Shown here one piece after another: positions 7,169-14,283 of a stretch of DNA of 40,262 nt. The notes beneath the pieces are model-generated. The model saw nothing but the letters and a program-made list of their open reading frames with translations, made no database searches and was not told where the DNA came from. How positions within the stretch are numbered: the stretch's first letter is position 1; each line of letters starts with the position of its first letter. Origin of the DNA: JBBRQP01 sp038226175 (GTDB taxonomy: Bacteria; Cyanobacteriota; Cyanobacteriia; Gloeobacterales; Anthocerotibacteraceae); contig JBBRQP010000019.1 in the NCBI GenBank assembly GCA_038226175.1, positions 1-40,262 of the forward strand. The letters are read 5' to 3'. Made by a program: the position numbers and the translations under genes.

Positions 7169-7678
7169 TTACCTTGACCTTTCATAGGTCTGCTCCTGAA
7201 CTTGTTCCCGTGTTTTTTCCTTAGATTTCTCAATCATTGGAACTAACCCATGTTCTCGTTCTATCACCCGCAATAACTGCTTTGACTTATACCTATCTTG
7301 CCGATTATGGTACACCTTTCCGTTTACCCCAATCCGATTAACAATCAGATGCACATGGTCATGGTCTTTATCTTTGTGTCTAACCACTACGTACTGATGA
7401 TTATTAACATCTACCTTCATCCCTGTTAGATATCTCTCTGCTATTTGCCGCCACTTTTCCTCGCTCAGAAATTCACCTTCTGCACCTGATAAAGCTATAT
7501 GCCAGACAGGTTTAGCTATATCCTCCCGTAAAGCTCTGATTTTTCCAAACTCATGAGCTAGTTCTCTGGGGTGCTCGCCCACCATATTCCCGCCCAATAA
7601 TTCAGCCCCGCTATCATCTCTAAATACATAGTCTAGGCATCCTCTAAACCCGTTCCCATTGTTAATATTACCAATCAT
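7169..7678 (-). CDS. Short mobilization relaxase (MobP/MobA-like)
   Basis: 169 residues. The N-terminus GFRGCLDYVFRD carries the likely nicking Tyr17. HKDKDHDHVHLIVNRIG (101-117) is the HxDxxHxH metal-binding motif III of the Relaxase (PF03432) fold. VNGKVYHNRQDRYKSKQLLRVIEREHG follows, as in full-size relaxases. The protein stops after the nuclease domain and a short charged tail, so it is at the low end of the family's size, with no helicase or primase domain. Its ATG overlaps the MobC stop by one base (TAATG), so the two are coupled. It would nick the element's oriT and lead the strand through a helper mating pore. Spacer 3 of the CRISPR array encodes this same motif with eight base differences. 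Confidence 0.88.
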   Translation of the reverse strand: MIGNINNGNGFRGCLDYVFRDDSGAELLGGNMVGEHPRELAHEFGKIRALREDIAKPVWHIALSGAEGEFLSEEKWRQIAERYLTGMKVDVNNHQYVVVRHKDKDHDHVHLIVNRIGVNGKVYHNRQDRYKSKQLLRVIEREHGLVPMIEKSKEKTREQVQEQTYERSR

Positions 7679-8046
7679 TACAATTGTTCCCTCAGTAGTT
7701 TTATCTCCTTGACTGCCTCATCCAGCTTATCTATAAACTCTTTGGGAATCTTGTTATTAGCAAATATTGCTCGTTTTAACTGGAGTAACTCAGAACCCAA
7801 TCTCCCTATCCGCATCCACCGTTCCCGATTCCCTGGCAGAATAGTACTGCTCATAACTCTAGCAATGCCACTATCTCTTAAATATTTTCCAATTGATTTT
7901 TCTGACTGTTGAGCTTTAACCTTGATTTCTTCAAACTCTTCATTAGTAAACCGCACATTTATTCGATGTTCCTGTTTCTTCTTGTCTAACCCATGATCCA
8001 GATCTCTTCCATCATTCATATAAGTATTTTTCTTCTTGATTGCCAT
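7678..8046 (-). CDS. mobC: MobC-like relaxosome accessory protein
   Basis: 122 residues from ATG 8046, chosen because GGAGG lies 8 nt before it. The centre (INVRFTNEEFEEIKVKAQQS) is a ribbon-helix-helix-like DNA-binding domain. The C-terminal part (RIGRLGSELLQLKRAI, then a charged helix) matches the MobC family of plasmid mobilization proteins. MobC binds near oriT and helps the relaxase open the nick site. It is directly upstream of and coupled to the relaxase. Confidence 0.8.
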   Translation of the reverse strand: MAIKKKNTYMNDGRDLDHGLDKKKQEHRINVRFTNEEFEEIKVKAQQSEKSIGKYLRDSGIARVMSSTILPGNRERWMRIGRLGSELLQLKRAIFANNKIPKEFIDKLDEAVKEIKLLREQL

Positions 8047-8183
8047 CTTGAATTCCTCCAATTGTGTGTGTAATTTTGCTCTCTTTTTTTATAACCTGGG
8101 TGTCCAGAGGGCTAAAGCCCTTTGGCAAGCTTTGACAAAACGACCCTAGGGAGTGGTGCGGCAGAGCCGATTGTCATAGCTTG
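8047..8183 (-). other. Candidate origin of transfer upstream of mobC
   Basis: Relaxase substrates usually lie just upstream of mobC. This gap holds AGGGCT-AA-AGCCCT (8108-8121) followed by TTGGCAAGC and an 8-bp palindrome CCCTAGGG (8144-8151). A short hairpin beside a conserved stretch is the usual form of a nic region, but I see no exact match to a known nic site, so this is positional inference. It also contains the mobC ribosome binding site and probably its promoter (TATAA on the coding strand). Confidence 0.3.
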
Positions 8184-8279
8184 TTAATTACCTGTCTTTG
8201 GGTCAGAGGGAGCCGTTAGGGTCACTCGCCATCCTCTTCCTGATAGCTCAATCTGCGTGAATTGATTAGTTGCTGTCAT
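8184..8279 (-). CDS. Possible 31-residue protein downstream of the coupling protein
   Basis: ATG 8279 lies one base after the coupling-protein TGA and opens a 31-codon frame (MTATNQFTQIELSGRGW, ending DPKTGN). The tight spacing suggests translational coupling. It has no recognisable family and could be the remnant of a longer gene. The same frame is open further upstream inside the coupling-protein gene, which I take as chance. Confidence 0.3.
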   Translation of the reverse strand: MTATNQFTQIELSGRGWRVTLTAPSDPKTGN

Positions 8280-8280
8280 G

Positions 8281-10062
8281 TCAATAGTCCATCCCAATAT
8301 CTGGCATGGTATAGTCGCGCTCCCGCACTCGTCCACTTTCCTGTTCATTGGAGTGTAAGTTATCTGCTTCCTTCTCATCATTAATGTCTGGGTCTTGTTC
8401 TGGAGGTAAGGCTGCTTGGCTATATCTATCATCTAAGGGAAAATTAAAAGTCACGGGTCTGGCTTCAGGAAGCACAATGACTACTTCTCTGCCAATTTTA
8501 GGGTCGGTTACTATCCGGCTAACAGGCAACTCGGGCATTACTAAAATGCCATGGAATCTGGGAAGCGTACTTATTTCTGAGGGCATAACTAGGTAATCTG
8601 TTCGCTTCTCATAACTCTCACTGGTACTGCGCTTACCTTCTAATCCTGTTTCTTTAGTCACAGTCCGTTTGGATTCGTAGTACTCCCGCTGTCCAATCAA
8701 TTCGGCAATAAACTTACAGGTCTCTCCATCAGCAGTACGCAGGATTAGTTTAGATTGACAACATCCTAGAATAGAATTAGCTCCCTGCTGTTCATAGATT
8801 TTTATCAACTGACTGATTAGTTGGAAGCCCAGAATTGCACTGCCGCCATACTTCCTTCCCTGAGATAGGAAATCCTCTAACCTAGGTAGATAACCCAGAC
8901 TAGCCAGTTCGTCTATTACTAACCAGAGACGACTAGTACTTAGGGGTTCTACAGCTCGTTGGAAGGTAGCTCCACAGATGACATCAAAGTACACCGTGAT
9001 GATGGGCTTGGCTACATTCTTCCATTGATCTGGGACTACTAAGAATACCCAAGCATTTGTATCGCTATCTGTAGCCCATTGCTGGAAGTTGAAGGGTTGT
9101 AATTCATTCTCCGATGTCGGATCTTTGAGATAACGGAAGAAAGAAAGTCTGGAGGCCATACCAGTTAAAATACTCATGGCCTCTTTGGAAGTGAGCAGGC
9201 GATGAGCCTCTTTGCCTCGGGTTAGCTTGACTAACTCCTTAATCTCGCCATAGTAGACCAGTCTTTGTAACTCAGCCCAGGAGCTAGATACTTCCATTAA
9301 AGTGGTGAGAATTGTTCGAGCTGCATCACTCCAGAAGGTATCCTTACCTGTTTCTGGAACAAGCACTTGAGCCACATTCTCAAAACCAAATCTATCGGGA
9401 TATTCACTCCAAGGACTCCAAGTATGGGTAGTCCAGGGTGAAAAGCCTAAAACTATATCACCGGGTCGGTAATGAGCCTTCAGATAATCGCCATTGGCAT
9501 CGTAGATGATAGTCTTATTATCCTTGCGCTGCCGAATAGTTCTGAGCATCTGATTGATATTGGTAGTCTTGCCAGTACCTGGAGAACCACAGGTAAGCAA
9601 GCTCAGAGTCTCTAAATGACTGGGAAAAGAAACCCCACCAATTTGGATAGGAGCAACAGCTGTGAGACTAGCTACCTCACTGGTGGTTTTATTAACTTCT
9701 GCGGCTGAACCCAGCCTTGAACCTCGGACTTGGACAGTTGCTTGTCTACGGTCAAGGGCTTGCTGCATATAATCCCGTATTGGAAAGCCTGAGAGGAAGC
9801 CGCCAATAATCCCCACAAGCACACTTCCTGGAAAGACATAGAGTAGAGCCATGCCTAACCAGTCCCGGTCACAATCACGGGTAAAGCAAGAGACGGTTAA
9901 ATCTGGGAACCAATAGCTCCACAAACTCTGCCAAGCTCCTTGAGGTAGGATGATAAAACTGCTTAACCAGAATTCAAAAATCATCACCAAAATGCCACTA
10001 ACTACACAGCCAAGCAAAAGTAAGGGAAAACTAACTTGCTCACGTCCTGGTCTTGGGGTCAT
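8281..10062 (-). CDS. Type IV coupling protein (VirD4/TraD-like ATPase)
   Basis: 593 residues from ATG 10062, which overlaps the upstream TGA as ATGA. There are two N-terminal membrane segments (about 12-33 and 70-92). GSPGTGKTT (159-167) is the Walker A, followed by KTIIYDANGDY, typical of TraD/TrwB/TraG-type ATPases. RLWLVIDELASLGYLP is the Walker B region, and QLISQLIKIYEQQGANSILG the sensor region. The protein docks the relaxase-DNA complex at the inner membrane on a conjugative pore. No pore genes are present here, so the element probably borrows a helper's. Its last base is one base before the possible 31-residue gene. It is the third gene of a coupled three-gene minus-strand group. Confidence 0.9.
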   Translation of the reverse strand: MTPRPGREQVSFPLLLLGCVVSGILVMIFEFWLSSFIILPQGAWQSLWSYWFPDLTVSCFTRDCDRDWLGMALLYVFPGSVLVGIIGGFLSGFPIRDYMQQALDRRQATVQVRGSRLGSAAEVNKTTSEVASLTAVAPIQIGGVSFPSHLETLSLLTCGSPGTGKTTNINQMLRTIRQRKDNKTIIYDANGDYLKAHYRPGDIVLGFSPWTTHTWSPWSEYPDRFGFENVAQVLVPETGKDTFWSDAARTILTTLMEVSSSWAELQRLVYYGEIKELVKLTRGKEAHRLLTSKEAMSILTGMASRLSFFRYLKDPTSENELQPFNFQQWATDSDTNAWVFLVVPDQWKNVAKPIITVYFDVICGATFQRAVEPLSTSRLWLVIDELASLGYLPRLEDFLSQGRKYGGSAILGFQLISQLIKIYEQQGANSILGCCQSKLILRTADGETCKFIAELIGQREYYESKRTVTKETGLEGKRSTSESYEKRTDYLVMPSEISTLPRFHGILVMPELPVSRIVTDPKIGREVVIVLPEARPVTFNFPLDDRYSQAALPPEQDPDINDEKEADNLHSNEQESGRVRERDYTMPDIGMDY

Positions 10063-10433
10063 AAAACTTCTCCAGGTACAATCAGTGCGGCACTTCTCCA
10101 AATAGGATTACCTTTACGGGTCAGTATTGCCGTTGTTGAGAGAATAAACTTCTGACCAGCTTGAATCTCTGAACTACTCAGATCAAGGGTTGGATCTTGG
10201 GGGGTATACCACTTATCAGCACCAGGGCCTTTGTGCGTGCGGAAGGCTCCCAAACGGTATTTATTCCCATTCTCTGCCGTGAAGTAACAGAGTATTACCG
10301 AGTTTCCCCAACATTTGGCATCTAGAGTAGCAAGCCACTGACCTTCTGGTAAAGGTTTGAAGATATAGGCAGAGAAATCAAAGCCTGTTTCTAGGAGCTG
10401 ATCTCTGGAAAATGCCCGTTTCACTTCTGTCAT
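10059..10433 (-). CDS. Hypothetical protein coupled to the coupling-protein gene
   Basis: 124 residues with no family I recognise. Features are FDFSAYIFKPLPEGQWLATLDAKCWGNS, aromatic-rich beta-like strands, and FRTHKGPGADKWYTP. There is no signal peptide and no membrane segment. Its start overlaps the preceding stop by 4 bp (10430-10433) and its stop overlaps the coupling-protein ATG by 4 bp, so all three are translated as one unit. A role in mobilization is the obvious guess but rests only on context. Confidence 0.65.
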   Translation of the reverse strand: MTEVKRAFSRDQLLETGFDFSAYIFKPLPEGQWLATLDAKCWGNSVILCYFTAENGNKYRLGAFRTHKGPGADKWYTPQDPTLDLSSSEIQAGQKFILSTTAILTRKGNPIWRSAALIVPGEVL

Positions 10434-10861
10434 TGCTGTTCCTCCGTAGAACCAGTCATCTTCAGTCGGAACAAACCGACTCCTTTTAGGAGGTAAGTCT
10501 CCAACCTAGTAATCAGCTGCCTGTGCCAAGTTCCCGCTATACACAGACGTAACTCATCCGTATAGACTTCCAATGTCACCTGATTCGTTTCCTTACTTAA
10601 TCTGGTATGTAAGCACTCCACATATAGAGGGCATGGTAGTAGTAATTGATCAAGGTTCTCAGGCCAATCAAGCTCAGATTCTTCCAGGGGAATTAGTCCT
10701 TGTGGGGTTAGGTAATAGCGGTCTACTAAACCATCATCACAACAGAGGGCGATGGCAATATTGGAGCCATCAATTCCTAACTCAATACCAGTCACCAGAC
10801 GGTAAAGACACTTGCCTCGGCATACACCAAACATGGCAATATCTGGCTTGGCAGACAGCAC
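10430..10861 (-). CDS. Hypothetical protein, first gene of the coupling-protein operon
   Basis: 143 residues from a GTG start, with GAGGTG 6 nt before it; an ATG occurs nine codons in. No known domain. There is a CRGKCLYRL pair of cysteines near the N-terminus and an ASKHA-like GIELGIDGSNIAIALCCDDG stretch. The C-terminus (GVGLFRLKMTGSTEEQQ) ends in the ATGA overlap with the next gene. It belongs to the mobilization operon; function not known. Confidence 0.6.
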   Translation of the reverse strand: MLSAKPDIAMFGVCRGKCLYRLVTGIELGIDGSNIAIALCCDDGLVDRYYLTPQGLIPLEESELDWPENLDQLLLPCPLYVECLHTRLSKETNQVTLEVYTDELRLCIAGTWHRQLITRLETYLLKGVGLFRLKMTGSTEEQQ

Positions 10862-10968
10862 AGCAACACCTCATTTGAGTAATTTGCTTAAGGATGGAAA
10901 AAGTTAGCGCTTAGACCAAGTACTATGCGTAGAGACGAGTACTAGTCAAAAACAAATGACAACCGCTG

Positions 10969-11022
10969 TTTCTAATTAAATAAGATTTCCCAGCTCTGTC
11001 AGCAATCGTAATAATTCTTTAA
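10969..11022 (+). repeat. CRISPR-Cas module boundary repeat, left copy
   Basis: This 54-bp sequence is about 87% identical (six substitutions and one gap) to 25240-25292. Both contain AGCTCTGTCAG or GGCTCTGTCAG and end AATTCTTTAA. The left copy lies 78 bp beyond the cas6 stop, the right copy 13 bp beyond the last CRISPR repeat remnant. Both are in the same orientation, so they bracket the whole CRISPR-Cas module. The 10862-11099 gap otherwise holds the start region of the coupling-protein operon and nothing else I can name. Confidence 0.75.
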
Positions 11023-11099
11023 GGTTAACTCCAGACCATAATTTCTCTCAGTTCCTAAAGTATAGTTCTTGGAGATATAGCTGCTTAACTTATTTAATC

Positions 11100-11975
11100 C
11101 TACTTGCGACTTCTCAAAGATTTAGGAGCCGGAACAAGACCTGAGGAGTTTTTTGATGGTGATCGGGCTACTTGTCCAAAGCCCATTGTCGTTTTACGAC
11201 CTGTGCCACAAAAATAGAGATAGTTAGTTAGTGTATTAATTTGTTTGACTTGCTCTTCGGTCAAAGATGGTGCAAGACGATAACGTATAGTGCCAAGACT
11301 ACCCACAAAGGTACCCCAGTGACCCTTGATGCCAACGGTTTTGAGATCAAAAGAAGTGGGATAAAGATATGCATCGATTTGTTCGAGTAGATTTTCAGCC
11401 AGGGGGACATTTGCGTATTCTTGCCAACGACGCCAAGGGGTATGAAATACAGAACGCGGCAGAGGTAAGGCGGTGTCATGATCACCTTGACGAAAACAAG
11501 TTGGTGTGTGAAAAGTCAAGGTAATATCGCGTTGGGTTGCTGAAGCTGTGTCATAAAGAGTTTGATAGGAATAACTGTTAGCCCATGGGTCAGGAGCGGC
11601 GGCAGTGCTAAAAATGTGGCTGAGGGTAAGATCGGTCGAGCCAAGATACCAGTTTGCTTTGAGGGTAGGAAGTTGGAGCCAGATGGGAGTGAGACGGGCA
11701 AACAGTTGGTCATCTAGTAGGCACAGACGCCACCAGCAGGGGATACCAGCAGGAATTACTTTATTAACCTGCATGTAGCTAGAGAGTTGTTTGGTGGTCT
11801 GGAGGGCACTATTGGTAAAGGCTTTTGCGCCGACATTACTATGAAATAATGCGGAGAGTTCGGGGTCGAGGGTTTTTACGAGATTCAAAAAAAGGGCGTG
11901 AAGATGACGGCCTTCGGTAAATTGGGAAGGGAGCGGGCTTTGGGGGATAATATGGAGCGTTAAGCTATGGGGCAT
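11100..11975 (-). CDS. cas6: Cas6 pre-crRNA endoribonuclease
   Basis: 291 residues. The N-terminal ferredoxin-like fold has TEGRHLHALFLNLV, with His24 or His26 as the likely catalytic general base. The C-terminal Gly-rich loop CGTGRKTTMGFGQV is the Cas6/RAMP signature. The enzyme cuts the array transcript inside each repeat, leaving the 8-nt 5' tag AUUGAAAC. It is the last gene of the minus-strand interference operon, its ATG overlapping the csc1 stop by one base (TAATG). Length is normal. After it comes the left boundary repeat. Confidence 0.92.
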   Translation of the reverse strand: MPHSLTLHIIPQSPLPSQFTEGRHLHALFLNLVKTLDPELSALFHSNVGAKAFTNSALQTTKQLSSYMQVNKVIPAGIPCWWRLCLLDDQLFARLTPIWLQLPTLKANWYLGSTDLTLSHIFSTAAAPDPWANSYSYQTLYDTASATQRDITLTFHTPTCFRQGDHDTALPLPRSVFHTPWRRWQEYANVPLAENLLEQIDAYLYPTSFDLKTVGIKGHWGTFVGSLGTIRYRLAPSLTEEQVKQINTLTNYLYFCGTGRKTTMGFGQVARSPSKNSSGLVPAPKSLRSRK

Positions 11976-12679
11976 TAGGGTGCTCTAAAGTAGTATTTCA
12001 TGACTGGAATCTTTAGTTTTTCATAACTGTAATAGTGGCCTTGCAATCGGATGTTTTTAATCAAACTTACTGGAGACATATTGATAGTATCATAGCTATA
12101 AACTTGGTGGCTAAACATAACATCCAGAGGGTTCAGTAGATGAGGATAGTCGAATACCTGCGTAGATAGGCTGGGTTGTACTTCCTTGCGAGCAATAACG
12201 CAAAGTTCAGCCTTACTCATCCATTTTCCTAACCGTATCCATTGTGCAAGCTGTAACTTTTTAGGAGAGAAGACAAAAAACTCAAACCTACTTTCGGCTG
12301 CAATCTCCTTAGCTCTGCCAAAGCTCGGGATATTCTTTTGGGTTTTTTCCATCTCCACATGGTAAGTATTGCTAGCATACTTCCATGTATTGAGTGTTGC
12401 TGTGTAATGTAATGCATGGGCAGGAGTGACATAAATTCCTCGCTCATTCAATACAGACAAATGCTCTTCGTAGAGAGGGACTTGCTCCGCACAAAAATAT
12501 CGGTAGCTATGTTGCAGGGCAACTTGAGTTTGATAGCATTCACTATCTACCAAACCTAAGGCATAACAGAGCGCGTAATTATGTAATACCGCCTCTGTTT
12601 CGTAGAGTCGCCCCATCTCCCTTGTTGCAAAGTAGAGACTATCATGTAATTCGAGCTGACAATGATGAATCCAAGTCAT
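11975..12679 (-). CDS. csc1: Csc1 (Cas5d), type I-D Cascade subunit
   Basis: 234 residues. The N-terminus HDSLYFATREMGRLYETEAV, followed by HNYALCYALGL, is the hallmark of Csc1, the Cas5-type RAMP of subtype I-D. It caps the 5' tag of the crRNA and contributes to PAM recognition. GGAGG lies before the ATG. The gene sits between csc2 (8 bp upstream) and cas6 (1-bp overlap), the usual I-D order. Nothing is missing. Confidence 0.93.
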   Translation of the reverse strand: MTWIHHCQLELHDSLYFATREMGRLYETEAVLHNYALCYALGLVDSECYQTQVALQHSYRYFCAEQVPLYEEHLSVLNERGIYVTPAHALHYTATLNTWKYASNTYHVEMEKTQKNIPSFGRAKEIAAESRFEFFVFSPKKLQLAQWIRLGKWMSKAELCVIARKEVQPSLSTQVFDYPHLLNPLDVMFSHQVYSYDTINMSPVSLIKNIRLQGHYYSYEKLKIPVMKYYFRAP

Positions 12680-12687
12680 GATACCTC

Positions 12688-13740
12688 CTATCTTCCACGT
12701 CCACGTCTCGGTGTGGCTGAATCTTCTGTTTTCTCTAGTTTTTTGATGTGCTTCTCTGCGTAGGCTTTAGCCTCCGTATCAGCCTGCCTAAGCAGTTGTT
12801 CCATGATAGTTGCATCATTGACCAATTTCTTGACCTCCTCAAGTAAGGGTGCGAAATCTGCGTCAATGAAATTAGTAGAAACAACATAGCCCTCGGTCAA
12901 CAAAGTGGTCAGGGTAGCTGTTGCTGCTGTCAATACATCGTCTTCATTAAGGGGATCGATGGAGGTGATTTTGTTATCCCCCTGAAGGCTGTCGTAAATC
13001 GCTTGTGTCCAACGCAGGTTACTGACAATTTCGCCATCTGCAAATATCACTCCAACTAGTTGATTACGCACTTTGCCAGTACGAGTAGTCTGTGCGCCGT
13101 AATGACGGGTACGCAGCAAATTGTTGAATACGTACAGGAAAGTTGCTTCGGTAGGGTCTTTGAGGGTGACAATGCTGGGGAAGAATACTTGAGGAACGAT
13201 GTGGTCTTGGGAGTTGATGCGACTGGTCACTGCTCCTACGGTAGAACCACCCTCACCCTTAGAAGCCATCGTGCCATTTTCGTAGGGCGCATTGAGGGTA
13301 AAGGTTTCGTGGGAAGTATCAAAGGACTTGATGGAAAAAGCAGTATCAACCATCACCTTGGACTTTTCTGACCCTGCATCACCAATGGCAAAACCATAGA
13401 TAATGCAATCAGGATTATTTTTGCCGAAGTTAACATTATATTCGCATTCTTCGGCGGTGATGATGCCATAGGAACGCATAAGTTCCCGACCTACTAACCG
13501 TTCAGGAGTAGATTGCTTGCGCTTAAACATCGTCAAACGACTAATAGGCGCAGCATTTTCTGGTTTGATTCCAGCTCTGACCCGCGCTTTATTCAGTTCA
13601 CCATCCGTTTGGAATAGAGGATAAGATTCGGTGATGCGGACGGTTAAAAAATGTACATACTTTCCCATCGGTTTGTAGGGGATTTCCGTATGAAAAAACT
13701 TTTGCTGTTGTTCGGTATTCAGGGTCTTGAGGAATGTCAT
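12688..13740 (-). CDS. csc2: Csc2 (Cas7d), type I-D backbone subunit
   Basis: 350 residues. GKYVHFLTVRITESYPLFQT, then ARVRAGIKPENAAP and ERLVGRELMRSYG, are typical of Csc2, the Cas7-family protein that polymerises along the crRNA spacer. The C-terminus is basic (RRGRGR). GGAG precedes the ATG by 7 nt. It follows cas10d by 15 bp, in the same operon. With Csc1, Cas10d and Cas6 it fixes the subtype as I-D. Confidence 0.94.
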   Translation of the reverse strand: MTFLKTLNTEQQQKFFHTEIPYKPMGKYVHFLTVRITESYPLFQTDGELNKARVRAGIKPENAAPISRLTMFKRKQSTPERLVGRELMRSYGIITAEECEYNVNFGKNNPDCIIYGFAIGDAGSEKSKVMVDTAFSIKSFDTSHETFTLNAPYENGTMASKGEGGSTVGAVTSRINSQDHIVPQVFFPSIVTLKDPTEATFLYVFNNLLRTRHYGAQTTRTGKVRNQLVGVIFADGEIVSNLRWTQAIYDSLQGDNKITSIDPLNEDDVLTAATATLTTLLTEGYVVSTNFIDADFAPLLEEVKKLVNDATIMEQLLRQADTEAKAYAEKHIKKLEKTEDSATPRRGRGR

Positions 13741-13755
13741 GTCGTTCTCCTTGTG

Positions 13756-14283
13756 TTAGTTGGTTTCTGATTCAACATTTTCATCGTCTTCATCATTGTT
13801 TGATATATCTTTACTGGCTTGGTTTTCGGCATCTTGATCCAGGCGATAGAGGTATTCGCAGGTATCCCGTAGATAGCCCAATTGACGACCTGCTAATCGA
13901 GCGCGATCCCCAGCAAAAATCTTCTCAAAAACATCTTCTACAAAATATCGAGCAAATTCACCAATAGCCGCTCGCTCTTCTTCACGAGTCAATACTGGTT
14001 TCCATTTTATTTTGCCGTCTTTTTCAAATTGAACCATCGGAACTCGACCCTCCGCTGTACCATTATGAATTCTTTCCATTAACTTAAATACGCGAGCGGC
14101 AACCGTATCGACTAGAGCAATTCCTTGACCGTAGGGATCAATTTTCAATATAATATCAGCCGCTTCATCAATTGGTTTGAGGACGGCATTGGCTTTGGGA
14201 TTGTATCGCTTATTCGCTCGATAGAATTTGCGATACAGCGTAGTTAAAGTACGGGCTGGATGCAGGGGAGATGTTTCGGACAC
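13756..14283 (-). CDS. cas11d: Cas11d, internal translation product of cas10d
   Basis: Known biology: in subtype I-D the small subunit Cas11d is made from an internal start inside cas10d. Here AGGAG (14290-14294) lies 6 nt before an in-frame GTG at 14283, at residue 955 of Cas10d. The product would be 175 residues starting SETSPLHPARTLTTLYRKFY, an all-helical domain of the right size. No other in-frame start in the last 250 codons has such a clear ribosome binding site. The call is inference from position and the site. Confidence 0.7.
   Translation of the reverse strand: MSETSPLHPARTLTTLYRKFYRANKRYNPKANAVLKPIDEAADIILKIDPYGQGIALVDTVAARVFKLMERIHNGTAEGRVPMVQFEKDGKIKWKPVLTREEERAAIGEFARYFVEDVFEKIFAGDRARLAGRQLGYLRDTCEYLYRLDQDAENQASKDISNNDEDDENVESETN

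Noticed and set aside
7316..7350. Self-targeting of the element's own relaxase by spacer 3
   Set aside because: Eight mismatches over 35 bases spread along the spacer; more consistent with a homologous foreign target.
7169..10861. A complete conjugation system
   Set aside because: Only mobC, relaxase, coupling protein and two unknown genes are present; no VirB4-like ATPase or pore proteins in the window.
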